Shown here: positions 13,510 to 19,790 of the stretch, piece after piece
Layout: the number at the start of each line of letters is the position of its first letter
Position numbering within the stretch: the stretch's first letter is position 1
IMG/VR virus record: IMGVR_UViG_3300011116_000307
Span: 1-21,734 of that record
DNA length: 21,734 bases
Strand: one strand, 5' to 3'
DNA from: a virus
Program-made: the position numbers and the translations under genes
The notes under the pieces: model-generated
Database searches by the model: none
Told to the model about the DNA's origin: nothing
What the model saw: the letters and a program-made list of their open reading frames with translations, nothing else

Positions 13510-14166
13510 TTAACCTTTCGCAAAGGCTCTAAGCCTAGTATCTATGACTGCTAAAACCTGTTTACGCACTTCTGGAGCTACAATCGAAGCTGCTCTATAG
13601 AGTATTCTTCCATATTGAGCATCGCCCATAAAGGGATATTTTTTAATTAGCATATCGTTAAACTGGTTATTCGTTTGATTACGAGAGCTACTTCTGGTTT
13701 TAGCTCTAGACGCTGCACTGCCTCTGCCTGCTAATTCGAAGATAGCCCCAGCAGGAGAGCGATTAACTACCGCTAAAGCGGCTACGGCTACTTTGCTATA
13801 ACCGAAAGGTACTTTATTAGCTGTGCTTTTTACTACCTTTATATTTCGCTTTACTAAAGCGTCTTTCCAGACCCATCTATTAGCCGCATCGCGTCCCCTG
13901 TGCTCTGTGTCGTTTATCCAGGCAGGCGTAGAGTAAGTAGGTGGCGTAGGTTTCCAAACATAAGCGCCAGAGCTATTACGAATCTCGGCTGGCACGAATC
14001 CGCGAGCCTTTTCTACTAGTGGTTTAGCTGCCGCTTTGAGGGCCTTATCAAAATCTTTACGAAGCTGTGGATCTAGTTTTTTTAGGTCTTTTACGAGCGC
14101 ATCGAAATCAGGTATAAGGATGCTTTTGGCTCGGCTCATCCCTGTAGGCGTAAACTCGAAAGCCAT
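13510..14166 (-). CDS. HK97 gp10-like neck/tail completion protein, 218 aa
   Basis: The opening FDALVKDLKKLDPQLRKDFDKALKAAAKPLVEKAR (20-54) is the typical helical N-terminus of HK97-gp10-like proteins, followed by VPAEIRNSSGAY and a basic C-terminal domain. Family members normally join head and tail or complete the tail. They usually lie between the connector and tail terminator genes; here the gene lies between the tail chaperone and the tape measure. It starts 3 nt after the stop of the frameshifted chaperone reading. It is somewhat longer than the usual 120-180 residues, because of an insertion around 70-110. Confidence 0.65.
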   Translation of the reverse strand: MAFEFTPTGMSRAKSILIPDFDALVKDLKKLDPQLRKDFDKALKAAAKPLVEKARGFVPAEIRNSSGAYVWKPTPPTYSTPAWINDTEHRGRDAANRWVWKDALVKRNIKVVKSTANKVPFGYSKVAVAALAVVNRSPAGAIFELAGRGSAASRAKTRSSSRNQTNNQFNDMLIKKYPFMGDAQYGRILYRAASIVAPEVRKQVLAVIDTRLRAFAKG

Positions 14167-14168
14167 AG

Positions 14169-14599
14169 CTAACGCCTCCTCTTACCGCCTTGCATAGCCC
14201 TACGGCTATTACTCTGCTCTGTCAGGATAAATTTTATCGCTGAATAAAGAGCAGGATCGCAGTTAAGGAGCTCATTAGGGCTTATCCCAGTAGCCACCGA
14301 CACAGAAGCGATCTCCCATATTTCTCCGCGTCGGTCTATCCATTTTTTGAGTCGAAAACTATATCTATGTCCGAGAATTGGTCGATATAGGCATCGCCGA
14401 ATTCTAAATTAGTATCGCCTTTTTTTAATTGCAAATAGTGAGCGAACCACCAGAGATCGCTTTCTTTCTGCTCTTCTAATAGACGCTTACGCCATCCTGT
14501 CTTAAAGTGGCTTTCGAAGGCCACCTTAGCCGATGGCGTAAGGTCGTAGGAGATTTCTTTACCGTCTTTTTTAGTTAGCTTTAACTGGATGCTAGCCAT
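14169..14599 (-). CDS. Tail assembly chaperone G-T fusion by -1 frameshift, 143 aa
   Basis: Reading begins at ATG 14599 and shifts back one base at the slippery heptamer A-AAA-AAT (14348..14342); base 14342 is read twice. Translation then continues in a frame that is open to TAG at 14169. The 57 added residues include SPNELLNCDPALYSAIKFIL, the kind of sequence seen in the T-part of siphovirus chaperones, and end in a basic KRRR. The stop is 3 nt before the next gene, so the reading fills a space that would otherwise be non-coding. Lambda gpG/gpGT and most siphoviruses use the same device to make two chaperone forms that load the tape measure. The frameshift itself is inferred from sequence. 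Confidence 0.85.
14336..14599 (-). CDS. Tail assembly chaperone, short form (G-like), 87 aa
   Basis: This small protein follows the major tail protein gene, as G-type chaperones do. It opens with a beta strand SIQLKLTKKDGKEISYDL and continues with an aromatic, charged helical part (FHFKTGWRKRLLEEQKESDLWWFAHYLQ region, in pieces). The frame stops at TAG 14338..14336, just 4 nt beyond the AAAAAAT slip site, exactly as expected for the unshifted product. ATG 14599 has AAGGGA 4 nt upstream, identical to the leader of the glycosyltransferase at 6816. Confidence 0.8.
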   Translation of the reverse strand: MASIQLKLTKKDGKEISYDLTPSAKVAFESHFKTGWRKRLLEEQKESDLWWFAHYLQLKKGDTNLEFGDAYIDQFSDIDIVFDSKNG

Positions 14600-14619
14600 T
14601 TTGTCCCTTTATCTCTCTC

Positions 14620-15024
14620 TTAGGAGGTTGCCTTAGTAATTGCAGTTACTGGAAGCGAAATCGAAACTGTGGCTGGGCCGTCTAAAACGCCGTTAATGGG
14701 CTGCCACTGTTGCACTAACACTGACATAGAGTAACGCGGATTAGTAGAGCTGACAGTACCTGAAACTGGGATTAGCTGGATAGCTAACTTGCTACCTAGT
14801 GCATCTTCAAAAATACTATTAACAGAAGAGGCAGCAAAATCGTTATACATTTCTAGCGAGACTGTAGGCCGTTCAATTCCACCGATTAGGTTTTGAACGG
14901 TATCGGACATAGCTGTAATTTCTACTGCGTCTATTTCGCGGCTAAGAGAAACCGCACTAACGAAAGTGGTAATAGTAGTGCTACCAGCGACTACAGCCAC
15001 TTTATTACCCATAAAGATCGCCAT
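14620..15024 (-). CDS. Major tail protein, 134 aa
   Basis: A beta-rich protein of the tail-tube type: VAVVAGSTTITTFVSAVSLSREIDAVEITAMSD at the start (9-41, in pieces), TVSLEMYNDF in the middle, and repeated short strands with TVSISLPVTAIT at the end. The DAVEIT element followed by a (T/S)MSD is common in tail tube proteins of actinophages. It lies directly before the chaperone gene with the frameshift, which is the standard order. At 134 residues it is a compact, single-domain tube protein. The ribosome binding site AGGAG is 8 nt before ATG 15024. Confidence 0.75.
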   Translation of the reverse strand: MAIFMGNKVAVVAGSTTITTFVSAVSLSREIDAVEITAMSDTVQNLIGGIERPTVSLEMYNDFAASSVNSIFEDALGSKLAIQLIPVSGTVSSTNPRYSMSVLVQQWQPINGVLDGPATVSISLPVTAITKATS

Positions 15025-15038
15025 ATATTTTTCTCCTT

Positions 15039-15437
15039 TTAGCCGATCAGATCTATAACATAGCGGTAAGCAAGGTAATCGTTACCTGCTACCTGTACAG
15101 ATCCAGCAGTAGCCGAAGCTACCCTTACGGTCTGTACGGTGCCGCTAAGAGTCGCGTCTGCCTCGATCGCAGCTTTTACCGAGGTAGAACCAGATCCTGC
15201 TAAATAGCCGTCTAGTTTTGCCTGCGCTGCCTGTTCGCTCATCCGTCCCACGATGAGTAAAACCGTACAGGTCGCAGAATCGAAGCCACGATTAAAAGTG
15301 GCATCGAAAGTCATATCTAATTGTCCCACTATACCAGCAGGGACATTAACTGAATCTGGAATATGATCGTAGGTCTTTAAACCGCTAATCGTTGCCAGCC
15401 TTTCTTTAAGTTTTGTGCGCACGCTGGAGGGAACCAT
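15039..15437 (-). CDS. Tail terminator/head-tail joining candidate, 132 aa
   Basis: The protein has an N-terminal helix (VRTKLKERLATISGLKTYDHIPD), a central strand with ATCTVLLIVGRMSEQAAQAKLDGYLAG, and ends with YLAYRYVIDLIG. The alternation of one helix, one strand block and a second helix, with a short length of about 130, matches tail-terminator proteins. Its place between the connector and the major tail protein supports this. The start overlaps the connector stop (TAATG at 15437). No direct motif proves it. Confidence 0.6.
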   Translation of the reverse strand: MVPSSVRTKLKERLATISGLKTYDHIPDSVNVPAGIVGQLDMTFDATFNRGFDSATCTVLLIVGRMSEQAAQAKLDGYLAGSGSTSVKAAIEADATLSGTVQTVRVASATAGSVQVAGNDYLAYRYVIDLIG

Positions 15438-16060
15438 TACGCAGCTACCTCTTTTTTGTAAGCTCGCACCATAGCTGTTACATCTCGACCTAGTGGGCTC
15501 ATACGAATAGCTCCTAGATCTCCTAGACCTAATACGCCTCCTGGCGAATCTTTACGCTTATATAAATCTGCTGTAAGTATCTGGCAGGCCATCTCTATAT
15601 CATCTGGCACGCTAGGCCATCCCCATCGAGCCGTAACCTGTACGCCTGGGCGAAGGCCATTAGAAAATATGCCAGGAAACATAGGGAAGGTATAGGTAGT
15701 GTTTACCATCGTAAGTTGAGTATAGGGCCGACCTAGAGAAGGCGCAGTAAGTGGATCTAATAAATAATCAGTATTTAAAGTTAAGGTAGTTTCGAAAACG
15801 CCATCGCCATCTTCATCTAAAGCGACGGCAAGGCTAGAGGTAGTACCAATATCATCTACATAGGCAAAAACATCGTTATAAGCGCGATACTGACGCGCTG
15901 AGGCTGAGGAATCTAAATAAAATCTACGGTTAGCGATTCTATCTATGCTGCGCGATGCAGACTCGACCATAGTTTCTAAAATTGCATCGTCTGTATTATC
16001 GCTAATCGAGAGATAACTCTTCATAGCGTTTAGCGTGGTATAGCCGTTAGTTATAGCCAT
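15437..16060 (-). CDS. Head-tail connector protein (HK97 gp6-like), 207 aa
   Basis: The N-terminus Y.TLNAMKSYLSISDNTDDAILETMVESASRSIDRIANRRFY (7-47) is the hallmark of phage head-tail connectors of the gp6/gp15 type, which form a ring below the portal. A beta domain follows (VALDEDGDGVFETTLTLNTDYLL, about 80-102), then PGVQVTARWGWPSVPDDIEMACQILTADLYKRKDS (139-173). ATG 16058..16060 has only a weak AAAGA ribosome binding site and lies inside the 3' arm of a long stem, with a 32-codon leader ORF reading over it (see those entries), so its translation is probably controlled. Confidence 0.8.
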   Translation of the reverse strand: MAITNGYTTLNAMKSYLSISDNTDDAILETMVESASRSIDRIANRRFYLDSSASARQYRAYNDVFAYVDDIGTTSSLAVALDEDGDGVFETTLTLNTDYLLDPLTAPSLGRPYTQLTMVNTTYTFPMFPGIFSNGLRPGVQVTARWGWPSVPDDIEMACQILTADLYKRKDSPGGVLGLGDLGAIRMSPLGRDVTAMVRAYKKEVAA

Positions 16061-16145
16061 AGAGGATCTTTCGCATCGTTAGGGACAGGTAACAGAAAGA
16101 AAGCATACGCAAAATATAAGGCGCTCCTAACCTTATATTTTCCAT
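16047..16145 (-). CDS. Candidate 32-codon leader ORF overlapping the connector start
   Basis: ATG 16145 has AGGAG 4 nt upstream (16150..16154). The frame is open for 32 codons and ends at TAA 16047, 14 nt past the ATG of the connector gene, in another frame. The peptide begins MENIRLGAPYILRMLSFCYL and is not recognised. The ORF covers most of the 164-bp gap after the capsid gene. It could be a functional small protein, but its relation to the stem 16051..16176 suggests a leader whose translation opens that structure. Confidence 0.4.
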   Translation of the reverse strand: MENIRLGAPYILRMLSFCYLSLTMRKILYGYN

Positions 16146-16176
16146 AATACTCCTAAAAAATCCTCTATGGTTATAA
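16051..16176 (-). promoter_or_regulatory. Long stem hiding the connector start codon
   Basis: Arms at 16155..16176 and 16051..16072 pair over 22 positions on the minus strand: 19 Watson-Crick pairs, 2 G-U wobbles and one A-C mismatch. The start codon (16058..16060) lies within the paired core CCATAGAGGAT/ATCCTCTATGG. The enclosed 82 nt hold the ribosome binding site and start of the leader ORF plus a nested 11-bp hairpin. This would block initiation at the connector unless opened. Confidence 0.55.
16111..16141 (-). promoter_or_regulatory. Nested AT-rich 11-bp hairpin in the leader ORF
   Basis: AAAATATAAGG (16111..16121) and CCTTATATTTT (16131..16141) form a perfect 11-bp stem with a 9-nt loop. 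On the minus strand the loop reads TTAGGAGCG. It covers codons 2-12 of the leader ORF and stops 2 nt short of its ATG, so it might also modulate that start. Confidence 0.5.
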
Positions 16177-16202
16177 CTGCTGGAGCCTTACGGCTCCAGC
16201 AG
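16177..16202 (-). terminator. Strong hairpin after the major capsid gene
   Basis: CTGCTGGAGCC and GGCTCCAGCAG form a perfect GC-rich 11-bp stem with a 4-nt loop, 22 nt beyond the capsid stop codon. The strand continues TTATAACC, with its T6 tract only 16 nt later, so it may be a weak terminator or a 3' stability stem that raises capsid mRNA over the downstream genes. Confidence 0.6.
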
Positions 16203-16224
16203 CTTATTTAGTTGTTAGCTAGAC

Positions 16225-17577
16225 CTAGAAAGTAGGTGCAGCTAGACCAGTACCGTTAATCTGGGCGAAAGCCTTAGGATAACGGAGTGAGGTGTAAGCG
16301 AACATACCGTACATAACGATATTTAGAGCCACCTTACCAGCAGGCTCTTCGAAGGTTACATAGGTAGGCGAGTTCGCCTCTTCCCATAGGTGAGACTCGT
16401 TTAGATCTACTACATAAATCGCGTCTTGATTTGTAGCCGCTCCCTTATTTGTAACGATATTTGCATCGGTAATAATTGGGAGTCCGAGTAGTGAATAACC
16501 TGAGTTAGTTCCATAGTTCGGATAACCGTTACCAGTACCCATCGCGTTAGTAGGGTTATACGCAGTTGGTACGACGAGTGGACGGTTTGTTGAATCGAGA
16601 CCACTGAGGAAAAATCCGAGACGGCGTGGGTGCATAAGAATCGCATTTGGCGACGCATAGACCTCGCTCTGGATTTGTTGAATCGCATCGGCGATCTTCG
16701 GATAAACACCTGCGACTGTACCAGTGGTAGCAGTGTAAGTAACCAAAATACCAGTCGTCATCTTGTCGATACCGAGTGGCTGACCATTTGTACCAGTACC
16801 GTTAAGCAATAGATCATCGAGCTTAGTGTGGTAAGCGCGAATTAGATCTGTTAGCACGATGCTCTCGATATTGTAACCACGAAGTAGCGCCTGCTTAGAA
16901 ACGCTGTTTTGACCTGCGACAGTGTTTACATTAACTGTTAGGGTCGAATCTGCTGGATCCTGGCTAGTCGCTGCTGTGTTTTGTGAAGTTTGCGCTGCTA
17001 CTGCTGTACCTGTACCGATTAGGGAAAGTACGACGCTCATACCTTGCGGAGGTAGTACATGCTTACGGCTCGCGTCGGCGAATGGACGGCCTGCGCGTAG
17101 CTTAGGTGCATATAGATCTACTAGGTACTGTGGCACTACGAGGCCAGCGAAATCGGCTGTAGATGATGCGCGATATTCGACTGCCATTTCGTGTTGGTGG
17201 CGCTTAATACGATCTGAAGCTGCTACATCTGTACCGAAGTGAGCTTTAACAGCATCTGCAAGGAAGCTATGCTCTGCGCGCTCGTGATAAGTCACTGGCT
17301 CGCTTACTACCTTGATCTGTTCGCGCTTTTCGGTTGGCTTATTAGCATCCACCTTAGCTGCGAGATCTGCTGCCTTCGCGTTGCGTAGCTCTATGTCTGA
17401 GATTTGTTCGATTCTTTCATCGAGTTTTTTTACTTCGAGATTTAGAGCTTCGATATTAGCGAGCTCTACTTCTGAAACATCGCGTACCTCTTCGGCAGCG
17501 CGATCGACGATCGCCTGGATCATCGAGGTTTTGCTCTCACGCTTTTCGCGTAGAGACTCTAGAAAACTATTAGCCAT
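16225..17577 (-). CDS. Major capsid protein, HK97 fold, 450 aa
   Basis: This is the main shell protein. Residues 1-75 form a charged helical delta domain (SLREKRESKTSMIQAIVDRAAE, then LNLEVKKLDERIEQISDIELR), which acts as scaffold and is removed by the prohead protease; cleavage probably falls around 80-105. The shell domain has VVPQYLVDLYAPKLRAGRPFADASRK and later LDDLLLNGTGTNGQPLGI (about 254-271), the recognisable E-loop/P-domain pattern of HK97 capsids, and ends ASLRYPKAFAQI-like. It starts at ATG 17577 with GAGAGGA as ribosome binding site, which also pairs in an 8-bp stem. A strong hairpin follows the stop. Confidence 0.9.
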   Translation of the reverse strand: MANSFLESLREKRESKTSMIQAIVDRAAEEVRDVSEVELANIEALNLEVKKLDERIEQISDIELRNAKAADLAAKVDANKPTEKREQIKVVSEPVTYHERAEHSFLADAVKAHFGTDVAASDRIKRHQHEMAVEYRASSTADFAGLVVPQYLVDLYAPKLRAGRPFADASRKHVLPPQGMSVVLSLIGTGTAVAAQTSQNTAATSQDPADSTLTVNVNTVAGQNSVSKQALLRGYNIESIVLTDLIRAYHTKLDDLLLNGTGTNGQPLGIDKMTTGILVTYTATTGTVAGVYPKIADAIQQIQSEVYASPNAILMHPRRLGFFLSGLDSTNRPLVVPTAYNPTNAMGTGNGYPNYGTNSGYSLLGLPIITDANIVTNKGAATNQDAIYVVDLNESHLWEEANSPTYVTFEEPAGKVALNIVMYGMFAYTSLRYPKAFAQINGTGLAAPTF

Positions 17578-17588
17578 TTTTATTTTAT

Positions 17589-17617
17589 CCTCTCGTTAAT
17601 GGACTAACTACGAGAAG
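17589..17617 (-). promoter_or_regulatory. Hairpin overlapping the capsid ribosome binding site
   Basis: On the minus strand CTTCTCGT (17617..17610) pairs with ACGAGAGG (17596..17589) in 8 pairs (one G-U) with a 13-nt loop. The 3' arm contains GAGAGG, the likely Shine-Dalgarno of the capsid gene 11 nt before ATG 17577. It may stabilise the capsid mRNA or control translation. Confidence 0.45.
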
Positions 17618-17683
17618 GTGTCGAGCATATTGCGCGAGGTGTCGCTTATTGCGAGGTGTCGCCTGCACTATCTCGAGGTGTTC
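17616..17683. repeat. Four AGGTGT repeats in the capsid leader
   Basis: AGGTGTCG occurs at 17616..17623, 17637..17644 and 17654..17661, and AGGTGTTC at 17676..17683, at start spacings of 21, 17 and 22 bp. The two middle copies sit within GCGAGGTGTCGC, which has a small GCGA/TCGC inverted repeat. The block lies in the 121-bp gap between the GWAVVK protein and the capsid gene. It could bind a regulator, or form small stems in the mRNA. Confidence 0.5.
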
Positions 17684-17698
17684 TCTGACGCGTATATA

Positions 17699-17905
17699 TT
17701 ATCGTATTTTTCGTAATAATTTTATAATCTTTAAGGCTTTCTGGGTGCGTCTTTTACCGTCTCCATATTCTGCGATATTTAAAGCCGTTAGCTGCGCCTG
17801 GGCTTGATTCTTAGTATTATGACAGCCCATTACCTCATTAGTAGAGTCTTTAACTACTGCCCAGCCTGTACAGTCTGGATGCGAATTAACTACGCTGTAG
17901 GGCAT
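17699..17905 (-). CDS. Stand-alone GWAVVK/GCH-domain phage protein, 68 aa
   Basis: The segment TGWAVVKDSTNEVMGCHNTKNQAQAQLTALNIAE (13-46) matches a short motif that many actinophage proteins carry, often near the C-terminus of capsid maturation proteases or head proteins. Here it forms a whole small gene with a basic helical tail (KRRTQKALKIIKLLRKIR). The ATG at 17905 overlaps the end of the protease gene by 20 nt, so it may be a split-off protease domain. The function is unknown; its place between protease and capsid suggests head assembly. Confidence 0.65.
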   Translation of the reverse strand: MPYSVVNSHPDCTGWAVVKDSTNEVMGCHNTKNQAQAQLTALNIAEYGDGKRRTQKALKIIKLLRKIR

Positions 17906-18443
17906 TAAGAATTAACCTAGCCGCATCTAGTCGAGGAGTCTCGTAGGTCTCCTCCTCCTGCTCTTCTGCTGATCTAACGCCTGATACAGCAGCCGCATCG
18001 CCATAAGCCCCAAAAGTCACTAAAGAGACTTCTGCTAGGTGCGCCTTAAGTCTTTCAATTACGCCATCGCCGCGCTTACGGTTTTTAATTGGCTGGAATC
18101 CGATAGAGAGCTGATCGAGTGCGCCATCTTTTACGAGCTCTAGCGCATCGTCGCCTTCTCTGGTTTTAGAGATTTTAAATTCTGCGTATAACCCCTGGTC
18201 GGTTTCGCGTAGCACTGTTGCGCGCCCTATTGGATTATTTATATCGTGGTTACGAAGTAGCTTAACTCTGTGAGCCGCTTTGATTATGTCTGCAAAAGCG
18301 CCTTTACGAAATACCTCAACCATATCCGAGCCTACGCGCTGCTCTTTATCGTATGGCACTGCTATACCGTAGATAGTGCGTCCATCGCCATCCTCGCGTA
18401 TTTGTAGATCTAGCGAGTAGCTACGCTCTTCTCTCTTAATCAT
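17886..18443 (-). CDS. Prohead (capsid maturation) protease, HK97 gp4-like, 185 aa
   Basis: A serine protease of the HK97 prohead type (peptidase U35/S78). The opening RTIYGIAVPYDKEQRV (22-37) and EVFRKGAFADII lead to catalytic His66 in LLRNHD, followed by GRATVLRETDQGLYAEFKI and catalytic Ser113 in ALDQLSIGFQP, then LAEVSLVTFGAYGDA (136-150). It removes the delta domain of the capsid protein after prohead assembly. It overlaps the portal gene by 8 nt and the next gene by 20 nt. The C-terminus (about 156-185) is acidic and probably a targeting or self-cleaved tail. Confidence 0.9.
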   Translation of the reverse strand: MIKREERSYSLDLQIREDGDGRTIYGIAVPYDKEQRVGSDMVEVFRKGAFADIIKAAHRVKLLRNHDINNPIGRATVLRETDQGLYAEFKISKTREGDDALELVKDGALDQLSIGFQPIKNRKRGDGVIERLKAHLAEVSLVTFGAYGDAAAVSGVRSAEEQEEETYETPRLDAARLILNALQRS

Positions 18444-19644
18444 CTAACGCTTCTCCCTCCAGTGCGCTATCTTCCATATCGTCGTATTCGCCTTCATCTT
18501 CATATTCTTCATCTTCTAGATCTACTGGCTCTTCGTCTATTGGGTTAATAGGATCTCTATTTTCCATATCTCTTACCTCATCTACGGTTAAGAATCCGCT
18601 AGTAATACCAGTCTGGTACGCGGCGTAACGCGAGTTAGTATCTGTTCTTAGTAGCGTGTCATAATCGAAACGCGCATATTGACCGCGTACTAATAGATCC
18701 GATAGGGCCTGCTCTATGCGCTCGGCTATTGGCTGAATAGACCAGCGCACGAGCTGTAAGTTTTCCTGCTCTACATTAGCGTAGGTACGCGATGAGTTAG
18801 GTGCGCCTAGATAGTAGGCAGGTAATCCGAGGATATTGGCAGCTTCTGTAAGCGCCTGGATCTGCGCTTCTACTAATTGGCTTTCTTGTGCATTACCGCT
18901 AAGTATTTCAAATTCTGTAGAAGAGTTAAGTACGGCAGGCATACGATTACGCCCAGAGTACATAGACATCCACTGCGCTTTAAGTGCGTCTGCCTCCTCT
19001 TGTGTCAGATCTGGATTAGCAGATTTAATTACAGCCGTAGGATTTACGCCACCGTCGAAATAGCGCGCTGTATATTCGTTAATCGCTATTTCTTTTCCTA
19101 TTGCCTGTTTTTGTAATTCGACTATGCCGCGTCCATAAATTTCACCAGGTAGCGTAAAGTTTTTAATATGCAGAATCTCGCTAGCATCATAATTTCTATC
19201 GTCGATACGATAATAAACGCGGCCCTCGCTTTCGTATAAGCGCACGCGATCGCAGGCGACAGGATAAAAGAAATCTGGTAAGCCATTAGCTCCAGGCTCA
19301 CCTAATACAGCAAAATAATTACCATCAAGAATTAGCGAGGCTGCCATCGCCGAGATAGTTTCTATACGAGTCTGATTAGGTACTGGTCTTTCTAAAATTC
19401 GTGGCGTAGGTGTTACTAAACGCTCTTTACGGTAAGCGTGTAAACCGAGTGCGCCGATAGCATCTGCAATTAGTGAAACTCCGCGATAGATCGCAGGCAC
19501 GCCGAGAGCTGTATTAGTATCTACATAAGTACCAGCCCAGTTAGCCTGAAACGCTCGACCTACTCTGCCTAACGAATCTACATAACCGCTCTTCGTATAA
19601 ACTACCGAGGGCTGTATTTGTCGCTTTAGGAGTCGTCCGAGCAT
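18436..19644 (-). CDS. Portal protein, HK97-type, 402 aa
   Basis: This is the dodecameric ring at the head vertex through which DNA is pumped. ALGVPAIYRGVSLIADAIGALGLHAY (47-72) is the family's opening motif; LDGNYFAVLGEPGANG, ASEILHIKNFTLPGEIYGRGIVELQKQAIG and LGLPAYYLGAPNSSRTYANVEQENLQLVRWSI (about 270-301) are further landmarks. The last 45 residues are strongly acidic (DLEDEEYEDEGEYDDMEDS) and may be flexible. The ATG follows GAGAGGGAG and overlaps the stop of the small membrane protein gene (TAATG). Confidence 0.9.
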   Translation of the reverse strand: MLGRLLKRQIQPSVVYTKSGYVDSLGRVGRAFQANWAGTYVDTNTALGVPAIYRGVSLIADAIGALGLHAYRKERLVTPTPRILERPVPNQTRIETISAMAASLILDGNYFAVLGEPGANGLPDFFYPVACDRVRLYESEGRVYYRIDDRNYDASEILHIKNFTLPGEIYGRGIVELQKQAIGKEIAINEYTARYFDGGVNPTAVIKSANPDLTQEEADALKAQWMSMYSGRNRMPAVLNSSTEFEILSGNAQESQLVEAQIQALTEAANILGLPAYYLGAPNSSRTYANVEQENLQLVRWSIQPIAERIEQALSDLLVRGQYARFDYDTLLRTDTNSRYAAYQTGITSGFLTVDEVRDMENRDPINPIDEEPVDLEDEEYEDEGEYDDMEDSALEGEALDD

Positions 19645-19790
19645 TACTTAATCTCCCTCTCTAGGGCAATACCAAACAATATGAAGAAGGAGCCGCCTAA
19701 TACTATCGCACCTGGGACGCTAATAAGAGATATTCCATATACCACTAAACCAGCTCCGATTACTTGTAAGACTGTCGTAAAGTTTTTCAA
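19644..19790 (-). CDS. Small membrane protein between terminase and portal, TTG start, 48 aa
   Basis: An open frame starts at TTG 19790 with AGGAG 9 nt upstream, overlaps the terminase stop by TTGA, and ends in TAATG with the portal start. The protein is almost entirely hydrophobic: VLQVIGAGLVVYGISLISV (7-25) and GAIVLGGSFFILFGIAL (27-43), then EREIK. Two-helix proteins of this size with G-x-x-x-G spacing are common between terminase and portal in siphoviruses. Both overlaps and the ribosome binding site make it convincing despite its size and rare start codon. The function is unknown. Confidence 0.7.
   Translation of the reverse strand: MKNFTTVLQVIGAGLVVYGISLISVPGAIVLGGSFFILFGIALEREIK

Noticed and set aside
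16410-16709. 99-codon minus-strand frame inside the capsid gene
   Set aside because: It is in another frame of a strongly conserved HK97 capsid gene and has a composition unlike real phage proteins.
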